A stretch of DNA of 10,570 nt from an uncultured Clostridium sp. (GTDB lineage Bacteria; Bacillota; Clostridia; TANB77; CAG-508): NCBI GenBank assembly GCA_946498265.1, contig CAMMNR010000051.1, positions 1 through 10,570 on the forward strand, given 5' to 3'. A program made the translations under genes and the position numbers. Shown here in pieces: positions 1-7,457 of the stretch (positions are counted from its first letter, which is position 1; each line of letters opens with the position of its first letter). The notes beneath the pieces are model-generated. The model was not told where the DNA came from. It made no database searches and saw only the letters and a program-made list of their open reading frames with translations.

Positions 1-77
1 TATTTTATTTTCTCTGTTTTTATGAATAACTTTTTTCTACCTCTGAATAGTTACTTTTCCCAAGTTTTTGTTTTTAG

Positions 78-1718
78 TTATCTATCATTTTGCTTTTCAC
101 TCATCATCTTTTTAACTTCTTCTGCTCTCTTAGCTTGTTCTTCTTTACTAATCTTTTCGTATTTATCTTTTGCTACTTTTTCAATAATATTTCCCTTATT
201 GTCAATTTTATATTTTGTGTCCATACTTACTTTTCCTGGTCTTTTTAAATCTTTTTCTTCTGGGGTAGCTCTCGCATATTTATTATTTTCTAACGTTTCT
301 TTCATGGCTTTTTGTGCTTTATCATTAACTTCATTTGCCTCTTTTTGTTTATCCATCACATTTTTTGTATCTTTCTTTTCTGGTATATCTCCTTCTTTTA
401 AAGTTCTATTTTTATCAAATAATCTTCCTAGTACTTTTGCTCCTAGTTTTTCCTCCATTTTAGCGAACTTATTTAATCTGAATTTTTTCCAAATACTTAT
501 ACCTTCTAGATTATGCACTAATTCAAATGGTAAATCTTTTTTGTCTTTTATACTGGTAATATATTCTTTTAATTGTTCTGGATATTCTTTTAATGCTGAT
601 ACTATATTAGGATTAATCTTTCTTCTTAAAAGCATACTTGAGATTTTTGAATTAGATAATTCTTTACATATATCACTAATTTTTAGTTTTTTAAATAACT
701 CTTTTTTACCAATATCTGTTGAAATTTCTTGTTCTTTTCCTGTATTGTCTTTGTAATATACTTTTTCATCCTTTTCTTTAATTTCTATATATTGAATTTT
801 ATCTAAAATTTTACTTTTTAATCCAGAAATTTTTGGTACTTGTTTTAATTCTTCTTCATCTAGCAAATGCATATTTTCATAATCACTATTTTCTTGTTCC
901 ATTTTTTCTTTTACATCATTTATAATATTGTTTTTTTCAAAAACATTTTTCTCGTTCTTGATTTCATCTTTATTTTCACTTGGCTCATCTATTTTCTCAT
1001 CATGTTTTAATTCTGTTTCTTCCTTTTTTATTTCTTCTTCCATTTTTTGTCTTTTTTCTGCTTCTTGTACTTTTTTATCTTCCTCTTTTCTTACGTCTTC
1101 TTTTGAAACAGGAATTTTAACCATGTATTTTTCAGCCATTTCTTTCATATCTGATATTACTTTTAAGTTCTCCTTATATTGTTTTGTCAAATCTTCTCTT
1201 GATTTATAGAATTCTATTTCATCATCTATTTCACTAATTCTACTATTTTTTTCACTTATTTCCTTAACTAAATTTTCATATTCTCTCTTTCCATCTTCTC
1301 TATATGTTCTATCATACTCTGGAAAACTATCCTTTTGCTTATTTAAAGCTTCTATCTCTTTATTTAACTTTTGTTTTTCTTGCTCAAATAAAGACACTCT
1401 AACATTTGCCATGGTATCTGTTACAGAAATATATGGTTCCATAGATTTATTCATTTCATCAGCTATATCAAAAGCATCTTGAATTCTATATTCTAGTGTA
1501 TTTTTATGAAATTGTATTCTATTATCAAAATCCTCTAATCCTCTTTTATGTTTTTTTGCTAAATCATTATCTTCTGGCAAATTTAAAAACTCTTTATTTT
1601 CATTATAATATTTATCTTTATCAGCAAATTCTTTTTTTAAATCTTCTTCTCCTTTTTCAACTAATTTCTTTTGACTTTCTATACTTGATTTTAATCGTTC
1701 GTAATCTAATTTTTTCAT
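78..1718 (-). CDS. Hypothetical charged coiled-coil protein (546 aa)
   Basis: I do not recognise a family. The start at 1718 is supported by AAAGGGG six bases upstream and by a good promoter further up. The product has no signal peptide and no hydrophobic segment long enough for a membrane helix, so it is probably cytoplasmic. Residues 1-210 are rich in K/E/D and look largely helical, with heptad-like stretches (around 110-200) typical of coiled coil. Residues about 210-280 are a very acidic/basic low-complexity linker dominated by E and K. Residues about 285-440 look more globular, with hydrophobic residues at regular spacing (ISDICKELSNSKISSMLLRR, then a run with VHNLEGISIWKKF). The tail from about 440 is again charged and probably disordered. 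There is a single cysteine. It is transcribed alone as far as can be seen, and no obvious terminator lies in the 77 bases after its stop. A structural or scaffold role is possible but unproven. Confidence 0.85.
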   Translation of the reverse strand: MKKLDYERLKSSIESQKKLVEKGEEDLKKEFADKDKYYNENKEFLNLPEDNDLAKKHKRGLEDFDNRIQFHKNTLEYRIQDAFDIADEMNKSMEPYISVTDTMANVRVSLFEQEKQKLNKEIEALNKQKDSFPEYDRTYREDGKREYENLVKEISEKNSRISEIDDEIEFYKSREDLTKQYKENLKVISDMKEMAEKYMVKIPVSKEDVRKEEDKKVQEAEKRQKMEEEIKKEETELKHDEKIDEPSENKDEIKNEKNVFEKNNIINDVKEKMEQENSDYENMHLLDEEELKQVPKISGLKSKILDKIQYIEIKEKDEKVYYKDNTGKEQEISTDIGKKELFKKLKISDICKELSNSKISSMLLRRKINPNIVSALKEYPEQLKEYITSIKDKKDLPFELVHNLEGISIWKKFRLNKFAKMEEKLGAKVLGRLFDKNRTLKEGDIPEKKDTKNVMDKQKEANEVNDKAQKAMKETLENNKYARATPEEKDLKRPGKVSMDTKYKIDNKGNIIEKVAKDKYEKISKEEQAKRAEEVKKMMSEKQNDR

Positions 1719-1774
1719 ATTTTACCCCTTTCAGAATATGTATAATATTCTCCTAAAATATCACTCATATATAA

Positions 1775-1803
1775 ATTATACCAAAAAAACATAATTTTTT
1801 CAA
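1775..1803 (-). promoter_or_regulatory. Extended -10 sigma-A promoter of the coiled-coil gene
   Basis: Read on the minus strand, TTGAAA (1803-1798) is followed by a 17-base spacer and TATAAT (1780-1775). TGG directly before the -10 makes an extended -10 (TGGTATAAT). The predicted start near 1768 gives a leader of about 50 bases. The leader holds a 7-bp hairpin (1733-1751, arms AGAATAT and ATATTCT, 5-base loop) that ends one base before the ribosome site of the coiled-coil gene. A 17-codon ORF begins almost exactly at the predicted transcription start (see findings). Confidence 0.75.
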
Positions 1804-1883
1804 CAGTTTTATGTAAAATATGTTATTTTTAATATAAATGTAACATTTTAGTAATATTTGTAATATTTGGATTTTATTTTAAG

Positions 1884-1913
1884 AAAGAAAAAGTAGCACA
1901 TATAGTACCACTT
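1884..1913 (-). terminator. Intrinsic terminator after trmFO
   Basis: The minus-strand transcript forms a 9-bp stem with arms AAGTGGTAC (1913-1905) and GTGCTACTT (1899-1891), containing two G-U pairs, around a 5-base loop. It is followed by a U-rich tail (TTTCTTTCTT). It lies about 47 bases after the trmFO stop codon. Confidence 0.7.
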
Positions 1914-1959
1914 CTCCTTTTAATATCAATTTGATTTATAAATATCGATTTATTGCTTT

Positions 1960-3393
1960 TCATAATTTTATGTCTGTATCTAAGTTTTCTAAACTTCTTT
2001 CCGCTAATTTCATATATCTCTCTTTTTTGTCTCTAATCCTCTTTCCTCCCAATTCTGGCAAAATTCCAAAATTAGCATTCATAGGTTGAAATTTTTCATT
2101 TGGAGTTGAAATATACTTAGATAATGCACCAATCACCGTATATTTTGAAAATACTATTTTTTCTTTATTTATTTTTCCTAAAACCTTTTTATTGTATTCA
2201 TTTACTGCATTAAGTCCAGCAACTAATCCAGAAGAAATTGATTCTACATATCCTTCTACACCTGTTATTTGTCCTGCAAAATAAATATTATTATTTGATT
2301 TTAAATTATATGTTTCATCTAATAATTTAGTTGAGTTTATATATGTGTTTCTATGCATTACGCCATATTTTACAAATTCAGCATTTTCTAATCCAGGAAT
2401 CATACTAAATACTCTTTTTTGTTCTCCAAATTTTAAATTTGTTTGAAACCCTACTAAATTATATATGCTTGCTTGTTTATCATCTTGTCTTAGTTGTACA
2501 AGTGCATATGGTCTTTTACCTGTTCGTGGATCATCAAATCCTACTGGTTTTAATGGTCCGAATCTTAATGTATCTATTCCTCTTTTTGCCATTATTTCTA
2601 TTGGCATACATCCCTCAAAAATTTCTCTTTTTTCAAAATCATGTAATGTTACCACTTCCGCATTTACTAACTCATTCCAAAAATTTTCATATTCAGTTTG
2701 GTTCATTGGAAGATTTATATAGTCTGTTAATACTTGTTTGTTTTCTTCTGTTCCTTCATGTCTTATATTATTATCTTTTAATTTCGATATTCTTTTTTTC
2801 CATTCTTCTAATGTTTCATCTTTTTTCTTTTCTTGACTATATCTATCTCCATAAAATGCTATATCAAAATTAATAGTTTCCTTCATAACTATAGGTGCTG
2901 CTGCATCATAGAAATACAGTTTATCTTCTCCTGTTATTTCTTGTATTTGCTTTGCCAACTTTTCTGATGTTAAAGGACCTGTTGCTATTATTACTATTCC
3001 ATTTTTTGATATTTCTGTAACATCTGTTATTTCTTCATTTATAATTTCTATTAATGGGTTTTGTTTTAATTGTTTAGTTACTTTTTCTGAAAATATATCT
3101 CTATCAACTGCTAATGCTTGTCCTGCTGGTACAGAAGTTTCATCTGCTACTTTTATTAATAAAGAATCCAATTTTCTTAGTTCTTCTTTTAATAATCCAC
3201 ACGCATTTGTAAGTAAATTTGACTTAAATGAATTACTACAAACTATTTCCGCTAAATTTTCATTACTATGTGCTGTCGAAAATTTTTTAGGTTTCATCTC
3301 ATATAATTTAACTCTTATTCCCTTTTTAGCTATTTGGTATGCCGCTTCACATCCTGCAAGACCTCCACCAATGATTGTAATATAATTATTCAT
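1960..3393 (-). CDS. trmFO: TrmFO, FAD- and folate-dependent tRNA (uracil-54-C5)-methyltransferase
   Basis: TrmFO makes m5U54 in the T-loop of tRNA in the cytoplasm, taking the carbon from 5,10-methylenetetrahydrofolate and the reducing power from FADH2. The N-terminus has the FAD dinucleotide-binding GGGLAG (residues 9-14) with E32 at the end of the second strand. Two family cysteines are present: C52 in AEIVCSNSFKSN and C262 in EGCMPIE, matching C53 and C226 of the Bacillus subtilis enzyme. The block KPVGFDDPRTGKRPYALVQL and the C-terminal FAD contact region with GVEGYVES are also typical. I start at ATG 3393 (477 aa), which has GGAG nine bases upstream. In-frame GTG 3408 and ATG 3402 would lengthen it by up to five residues, but lie on or beyond that ribosome site. 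The enzyme is about 40 residues longer than usual because of a charged insertion at about residues 186-221. topA, its frequent neighbour in Bacillota, is not adjacent here. Confidence 0.96.
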   Translation of the reverse strand: MNNYITIIGGGLAGCEAAYQIAKKGIRVKLYEMKPKKFSTAHSNENLAEIVCSNSFKSNLLTNACGLLKEELRKLDSLLIKVADETSVPAGQALAVDRDIFSEKVTKQLKQNPLIEIINEEITDVTEISKNGIVIIATGPLTSEKLAKQIQEITGEDKLYFYDAAAPIVMKETINFDIAFYGDRYSQEKKKDETLEEWKKRISKLKDNNIRHEGTEENKQVLTDYINLPMNQTEYENFWNELVNAEVVTLHDFEKREIFEGCMPIEIMAKRGIDTLRFGPLKPVGFDDPRTGKRPYALVQLRQDDKQASIYNLVGFQTNLKFGEQKRVFSMIPGLENAEFVKYGVMHRNTYINSTKLLDETYNLKSNNNIYFAGQITGVEGYVESISSGLVAGLNAVNEYNKKVLGKINKEKIVFSKYTVIGALSKYISTPNEKFQPMNANFGILPELGGKRIRDKKERYMKLAERSLENLDTDIKL

Positions 3394-3415
3394 AACACAC
3401 ATCTCCACTCATAGC

Positions 3416-3518
3416 GTGCCAAAGGGGACGGACTATTTTGGCACACTTCACATATCAAAATATTTAAATGAATTTACATATATCAAAAAGTGCCAAAATA
3501 GCCCGTCCCCTTTGGCAC
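3416..3518. repeat. Inverted pair of REP-like palindromes (BIME-like element)
   Basis: Two 29-base units, 3416-3444 and 3490-3518, are reverse complements of each other except at one position, and are separated by 45 AT-rich bases. Each unit is itself a hairpin with 8-bp arms GTGCCAAA and TTTGGCAC around a 13-base G/C-rich centre containing GGGGACGG. In a minus-strand transcript the single difference between the units becomes a G-U pair, whereas in a plus-strand transcript it is an A-C mismatch. The composition differs from the surrounding AT-rich DNA. Palindromic units arranged head to head resemble REP/BIME elements, which in other bacteria are moved by REP-associated tyrosine transposases. 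No transposase is in this window, so that link is inference. Confidence 0.8.
3457..3486 (-). promoter_or_regulatory. Possible trmFO promoter between the two REP units
   Basis: TTGATA (3486-3481), an 18-base spacer and TATTTT (3462-3457) lie in the AT-rich DNA between the two palindromes, downstream of the terminator of the helicase gene and upstream of trmFO. The match is moderate (-10 four of six). If used, the second REP unit would lie in the trmFO leader. Confidence 0.35.
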
Positions 3519-3520
3519 TA
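3485..3520 (-). terminator. Intrinsic terminator of the SNF2 gene, formed by a REP unit
   Basis: On the minus strand the first REP unit makes a 9-bp stem, AGTGCCAAA pairing with TTTGGCACT, around a 13-base loop, followed at once by a T run (TTTTT, 3489-3485). The stem begins inside the TAG stop codon of the helicase gene, so there is no spacer between the coding region and the terminator. Confidence 0.65.
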
Positions 3521-6500
3521 ATTAAATAAATTCATTATTTCTTCTCTTGTAAATCTATTGATAAATGTTGTTTTTGTGTTTAACATATTATCCATTAGCT
3601 TTTCTTTCTTTTTTTGTAGTTCATAAATTTTTTCTTCTATTGAGTCTTTCGTAATTAGCTTATATACTTGTACATTTTTCTTTTGACCAATTCTATATGC
3701 TCTGTCTGTTGCTTGATTTTCTGTGGATATATTCCACCAAGGGTCATAGTGCATTACTATATCTGCTCCTGTTAAGTTTAGTCCAGTTCCTCCTGCTTTT
3801 AAGGAAATTAGAAATACTTTTATTTCCTTATCATTATTAAATTTTTCTACCATTTCTATTCTTTCATCTACTTTTGTTGAACCTATTAATTTAAAATATT
3901 TTATATTTCTTTTTTCTAATTCTTTTTGAATAAAAGGAAACATTGATGTATAACCTGAAAATAATAATATTTTATGGTCTCCTTTTATTGCATCTTCGAT
4001 AATTTCTATACATTGGTTTAATTTACTACTTCCATCTTTGTAGTTGTTAATAAATAAACTTGGATGACAACATATTTGTCTTAACCTAGTCAATGCTGCT
4101 AGTATTTTTATTTGACTTTTTTCAAATCCGTTTATTCCTATCTGTTCTGATATGTCCTGTTTTGCTTGTAATAAATATGACATATATATTTTTCTTTGTT
4201 CTTCATTCATTTCGTTGTTTAAGATTGTAACTGTTTTCTCTGGTAGTTCTTTTAGCACTTCCTTTTTGTTTCTTCTTAAAATAAATGGTTGTATTAACAT
4301 TTTTAATTTTTCCATTGCATTTTCATCATTATCTTTTATTATAGGTGTTTCATATGTTGTTTTGAATTTTTTGTATGTAAATAAATATCCTGGCATTATA
4401 TAGTCAAATATTGACCATAATTCTGCTAATGAATTTTCTATTGGTGTTCCTGTTAGTGCATATCTTGTATCTGCTTTTATTTGTTTTATTGTTTTTGCAT
4501 TTTGAGTATTACTATTTTTTAAATATTGTGCTTCATCTGCTACCACATATCTAAATTGATAATTTTTTTCATTATATAAGTCAATATCTCTTTTTAATAA
4601 ATCATATGATGTTATAACTAAATCATAATTTTCTATATCATTTATTTTTCTTTTTCTTTCTGCCAATGTTCCTCTTATTACTAAAACTTTTAAATCTTCT
4701 GTGAATTTTTTGGCTTCGTTTTCCCAATTTAATGTTAAAGAACTTGGTGAAACTACAAGACTTGCTCTTCCTTCTTCTATATTGTCTACAATTACTGATA
4801 ACATTTGTATTGTTTTTCCAAGTCCCATGTCATCTGCTAAAATCCCCCCAAATTTATATCTGTCTAAAATTTTTAACCATTTAAAACCTGTTTTTTGATA
4901 ATATCTAAGTACATTTTCTAATTTTTTTGGTACTATCACTTCTTCTTCCAATTGATTTTTATCTAGCTCATTTACTATTTCTCTATATCTATTGTTTGTT
5001 ACAACTTGCACTCCATTAATACCTTTTAATAGTTGGTTTAGATATATGGTTCTATTTACTGGTAATGTTATTTTCCCTTCTTTTAACTCTTTATAGTCTA
5101 TATCTATTCCTGTAATCAGTTTGTCAAAAAAATCTATTTCTTCATTTTCTTCTAAATCTATAAAACTTCCATCTTTTAACCTATGATACTTCTTTTTTAA
5201 TTTATATTTTTCCATTAAACTTTTTAATTCATCTATATCTAAATCTAAATTTTCTAGATTTATAGATAATAAATTATTTTCTACTTTAACTCCTAAATTT
5301 CCTAGCTTGGGTTGCTTTATCTCTTTGGTTTTAAAATTATCTGTTACTAAAACTTCGAATTTTTGCATATATAAGTTTATATCTTCTGTTAAAAATTTAT
5401 ATATTTGTTCATCTTTTGGTAATATAAATCTTGATTTTTTTGTTTCTAACATAAAACCTGTTTTTCTAAAAATATTTAAGGCTTTTGTTTCTTCTATTAC
5501 ATTTCTAGGAATGTCTATATTTTTATTTTCTTCTAATGGATTAAATTCTATATTTTCATAGCAAAATTTAACATCTGCAACTAGATAATCTTTTTCATCA
5601 AAGTCTAAATATACTTTTACTACTAGTTTTTTAGGTTTATATTTTTCTATTTCTTTTTCATCGATTTTATCTGTTTTTATTGCATTTTTTACTTTTGGCA
5701 TGATTATTGCAAATAGCTGATATAAGTCTTCTTTACCTAGAGTTAATTCTGTAATATAGTTATGTCTGAATAATTCTAATAATTTTAAATTTGAATTTTC
5801 GAATTCTTTATTACATCTATATAATTTGTTTTCTAACAATAAATATTTATATTCTTTTCCTCTTATAATTGAAAGATTATATATTTCAATATTTGGAATT
5901 ATTATATATTCTTCATCTGATAATTTTTTTAATTCAAATTCTATTTTAGGTTGTTCTTCTGTAAATTCAATATATTCATTTTTATAATCTCGTTGAAATT
6001 CTACTGTTTGTCCTTTTAATATGTCAAATATTTCGTCAATTCCAGAATTTCCTAATATTATATTAGTCTCATTTAATGCTTTTCCATAATATCTGTAATT
6101 ACTATTTGAATTAGAATTTGCATATTTTATGATTTCAGCATGCTTCAATAGAAATTCTAGCAATTCTTTACTCTTTTCATCAAAAACCTCTTTAGTATGT
6201 ATAAATTGTAATTTTTCTCCATATTTATAAAATTCGTTATTAAGCATTCTTGTATAAAATTCTGATAAGTCCTTTATTTTATACATTCTTTTATTCCCTA
6301 TTTTAAATTCTACTTTTAACTCATTTGCAAATTTATCATAGAAAATTTTAGGTTGTAACTTTATATTCTCTTTTACACTTACTGTTTTTTCTGTATCCAT
6401 ATTGTCTATTTCTTCATTATAAAATGTATTTACTATTTGCTTAAAATTCCTGTGTTCAACCATATTTTTTGATATATTATTTCTTGAAATTCCATTAAAT

Positions 6501-6835
6501 ACATTATTTTCTTGTGCTTTTTTTATATAACCTGCATTATTTGCATCTTTATATTCTAGTACAGACGCTAATGTATGTTTACAAACCCCATAATGATTAT
6601 AATAATCTGGACATTCACAATTTACGTCTTCTACCTCTCCATCTTTTATTGATATATATGTTCTATAACTTATTGTACCTGTAACTTCTGCTCTTATTTC
6701 AAAATTATTTTGATCTATATAGTGGTCTTCTTTTATTCTAACTTTATTAGCATTTTTATACCTTATTGCTTTTTGTGTTCTTGCTTCTCCTGCATCTTCA
6801 CATAATCTATCTATAATAATATTATTTATTAGCAT
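3518..6835 (-). CDS. SWIM zinc-finger SNF2-family helicase (1105 aa)
   Basis: This is a DNA-dependent ATPase of the SNF2 superfamily 2 type, expected to translocate on double-stranded DNA and remodel protein-DNA complexes. Its substrate is unknown. An N-terminal SWIM zinc finger has C73-x-C75 and C85-x-H87. A long middle part (about 250-600) fits the bacterial SNF2-associated region. The ATPase follows: DDMGLGKT with Walker A lysine K674, DEAQ box 767-770, SAT-like ALTGTPIEN, then the second RecA lobe with AGGTGLNLTGAD and motif VI QATDRAYRIGQ (1041-1051), whose R1045 and R1048 include the expected arginine finger. I start at ATG 6835, which has AAAAGGAG seven bases upstream and lies just downstream of a promoter. 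Longer in-frame starts at 6889 and 6862 lie in the promoter itself. All motifs are intact. The domain order (SWIM, SNF2-associated, SNF2) is known in Bacillota. No methylase, nuclease or other defence partner is adjacent, so a housekeeping role is likelier than a defence one. Confidence 0.95.
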   Translation of the reverse strand: MLINNIIIDRLCEDAGEARTQKAIRYKNANKVRIKEDHYIDQNNFEIRAEVTGTISYRTYISIKDGEVEDVNCECPDYYNHYGVCKHTLASVLEYKDANNAGYIKKAQENNVFNGISRNNISKNMVEHRNFKQIVNTFYNEEIDNMDTEKTVSVKENIKLQPKIFYDKFANELKVEFKIGNKRMYKIKDLSEFYTRMLNNEFYKYGEKLQFIHTKEVFDEKSKELLEFLLKHAEIIKYANSNSNSNYRYYGKALNETNIILGNSGIDEIFDILKGQTVEFQRDYKNEYIEFTEEQPKIEFELKKLSDEEYIIIPNIEIYNLSIIRGKEYKYLLLENKLYRCNKEFENSNLKLLELFRHNYITELTLGKEDLYQLFAIIMPKVKNAIKTDKIDEKEIEKYKPKKLVVKVYLDFDEKDYLVADVKFCYENIEFNPLEENKNIDIPRNVIEETKALNIFRKTGFMLETKKSRFILPKDEQIYKFLTEDINLYMQKFEVLVTDNFKTKEIKQPKLGNLGVKVENNLLSINLENLDLDIDELKSLMEKYKLKKKYHRLKDGSFIDLEENEEIDFFDKLITGIDIDYKELKEGKITLPVNRTIYLNQLLKGINGVQVVTNNRYREIVNELDKNQLEEEVIVPKKLENVLRYYQKTGFKWLKILDRYKFGGILADDMGLGKTIQMLSVIVDNIEEGRASLVVSPSSLTLNWENEAKKFTEDLKVLVIRGTLAERKRKINDIENYDLVITSYDLLKRDIDLYNEKNYQFRYVVADEAQYLKNSNTQNAKTIKQIKADTRYALTGTPIENSLAELWSIFDYIMPGYLFTYKKFKTTYETPIIKDNDENAMEKLKMLIQPFILRRNKKEVLKELPEKTVTILNNEMNEEQRKIYMSYLLQAKQDISEQIGINGFEKSQIKILAALTRLRQICCHPSLFINNYKDGSSKLNQCIEIIEDAIKGDHKILLFSGYTSMFPFIQKELEKRNIKYFKLIGSTKVDERIEMVEKFNNDKEIKVFLISLKAGGTGLNLTGADIVMHYDPWWNISTENQATDRAYRIGQKKNVQVYKLITKDSIEEKIYELQKKKEKLMDNMLNTKTTFINRFTREEIMNLFN

Positions 6836-6860
6836 TTCTTTCTCCTTTTCTCGGCTAATC

Positions 6861-6889
6861 ATTATATAATATTTTAGGTCAAAAATCAA
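6861..6889 (-). promoter_or_regulatory. Sigma-A promoter of the SNF2 helicase gene
   Basis: TTGATT (6889-6884), a 17-base spacer and a perfect TATAAT (6866-6861) on the minus strand. The predicted start near 6854 gives a leader of about 19 bases containing the AAAAGGAG ribosome site. The position fixes the start codon at 6835. Confidence 0.75.
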
Positions 6890-6930
6890 TAGATTTGGAA
6901 TGGTTTTTCATGAAGAATTCTAATATATTA

Positions 6931-7149
6931 CAACTACTACAAATGCACAATGTATCAATAATTATAGAATTTTGAATGTGATTGAAGTAATTTTAGAAAT
7001 TTTTTATTAATTTTTTGGAAAATGTTCGCGTCGAGCTTTAGCTCGGACTAAGTGAAAGGGCGCCAAAAAATTAATTTAGAATTTCTTAAATTATGTAATG
7101 AACCGAAAAATTCTATAATTATTGATACATTGTGCATTTGTAGTAATTG
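6931..7149. mobile_element. MITE-like long imperfect inverted repeat, no coding capacity
   Basis: The outer arms, 6931-6973 and 7107-7149, are inverted copies matching at 42 of 43 positions. Inside them the arms diverge (6974-7005 against 7076-7106) and then match perfectly again over 13 bp (7006-7018 and 7063-7075, ATTAATTTTTTGG and its complement). The 44-base centre (7019-7062) is much richer in G+C than its surroundings and contains a small hairpin CGAGC-TTTA-GCTCG (7032-7045). The dinucleotide TA lies directly outside each end, as expected for a TA target duplication of Tc1/mariner-IS630-type MITEs, though TA is weak evidence in such AT-rich DNA. No ORF of note is inside. Each outer arm carries an outward-facing TATAAT (6966-6961 minus, 7114-7119 plus) but no good -35. 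A large structured RNA is the alternative reading. Confidence 0.65.
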
Positions 7150-7189
7150 TAAGTAAAATATTAATTTTTTAAATTGGATTTTATTCAAT

Positions 7190-7225
7190 AATAAAGCCCT
7201 TTTAAAAAATACATCTTAAAAGGAC
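7190..7225 (-). terminator. Probable terminator of the Spo0E-like gene
   Basis: On the minus strand GTCCTTTTAA (7225-7216) and TTAAAAGGGC (7205-7196) form a 10-bp stem with one G-U pair around a 10-base loop, followed by TTTATTATT. The stem starts about 18 bases after the stop codon. The T run is interrupted, so strength is uncertain. Confidence 0.55.
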
Positions 7226-7243
7226 ATGATTACAATTCACTAT

Positions 7244-7414
7244 TTATATTGGCATCGTCATCAGTTTTTTTTTACTATTTTGCACGCTTTTATAATAGTT
7301 AGCAATCAATTCATCTAATTCTATACTTAATTGATAAATTATGCTATAATCATCTCCATTTTCTATGCTTTTATTCAATTTGTCTCTTAATTTACAAATT
7401 TCATCATTTAACAT
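7244..7414 (-). CDS. Spo0E-like aspartyl-phosphate phosphatase (56 aa)
   Basis: Spo0E-family proteins are small helical-hairpin phosphatases that remove phosphate from the response regulator Spo0A~P and so hold back sporulation. The translation, beginning MLNDEICKLRDKLNKSI and ending KKKLMTMPI, shows the family layout: a first helix (about 3-19), a short turn around NGDDYS (19-24), and a second helix with the signature S30-x-x-LD (LSIELDELIANYY), corresponding to the SQELD motif. Length fits the family (about 50-85 residues). The start has AAAAGGAG eight bases upstream and the gene has its own terminator. It is short, with a lysine-rich tail after residue 47. The family includes members acting on other response regulators, so Spo0A as target is inferred from the family and from candidate Spo0A boxes upstream. 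It overlaps no other gene. Confidence 0.85.
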   Translation of the reverse strand: MLNDEICKLRDKLNKSIENGDDYSIIYQLSIELDELIANYYKSVQNSKKKLMTMPI

Positions 7415-7457
7415 TTTTATCTCTCCTTTTCTTATTTTTTATCATTTGTATATTTAT

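Noticed and set aside
22..756. A 244-codon open frame on the plus strand, opposite the coiled-coil gene.
   Set aside because: It is the complement of K/E-rich codons, giving an F/S/L-rich translation with no ribosome site. The minus-strand frame has promoter, ribosome site and full length.
2439..2873. A plus-strand open frame of 144 codons (and a shorter one at 2465-2722).
   Set aside because: Lies entirely antisense to trmFO, whose motifs are certain; no ribosome site and hydrophobic low-complexity translation.
3274..3280. A TGTCGAA (Spo0A box core) on the plus strand.
   Set aside because: It is inside the trmFO coding region, not near any promoter, and one seven-base match is expected by chance.
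3416..3518. A CRISPR or attC-like site.
   Set aside because: There are only two units, in inverted rather than direct orientation, with no spacers and no cas or integrase gene.
3518..6835. Reading the SNF2 helicase as part of a defence system such as DISARM.
   Set aside because: No methyltransferase, nuclease, phospholipase D or other defence partner lies next to it; neighbours are housekeeping genes with separate promoters and terminators.
6861..6882. TTGACC, a better -35 than TTGATT, upstream of the SNF2 gene.
   Set aside because: It lies only 10 bases from the TATAAT, too close for sigma-A; TTGATT at 17 bases is the workable pair.
6890..7243. A protein-coding gene or tRNA in this long gap between the SNF2 and Spo0E-like genes.
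   Set aside because: No open frame with a ribosome site and no tRNA cloverleaf were found; the gap is accounted for by the inverted repeat and a terminator.
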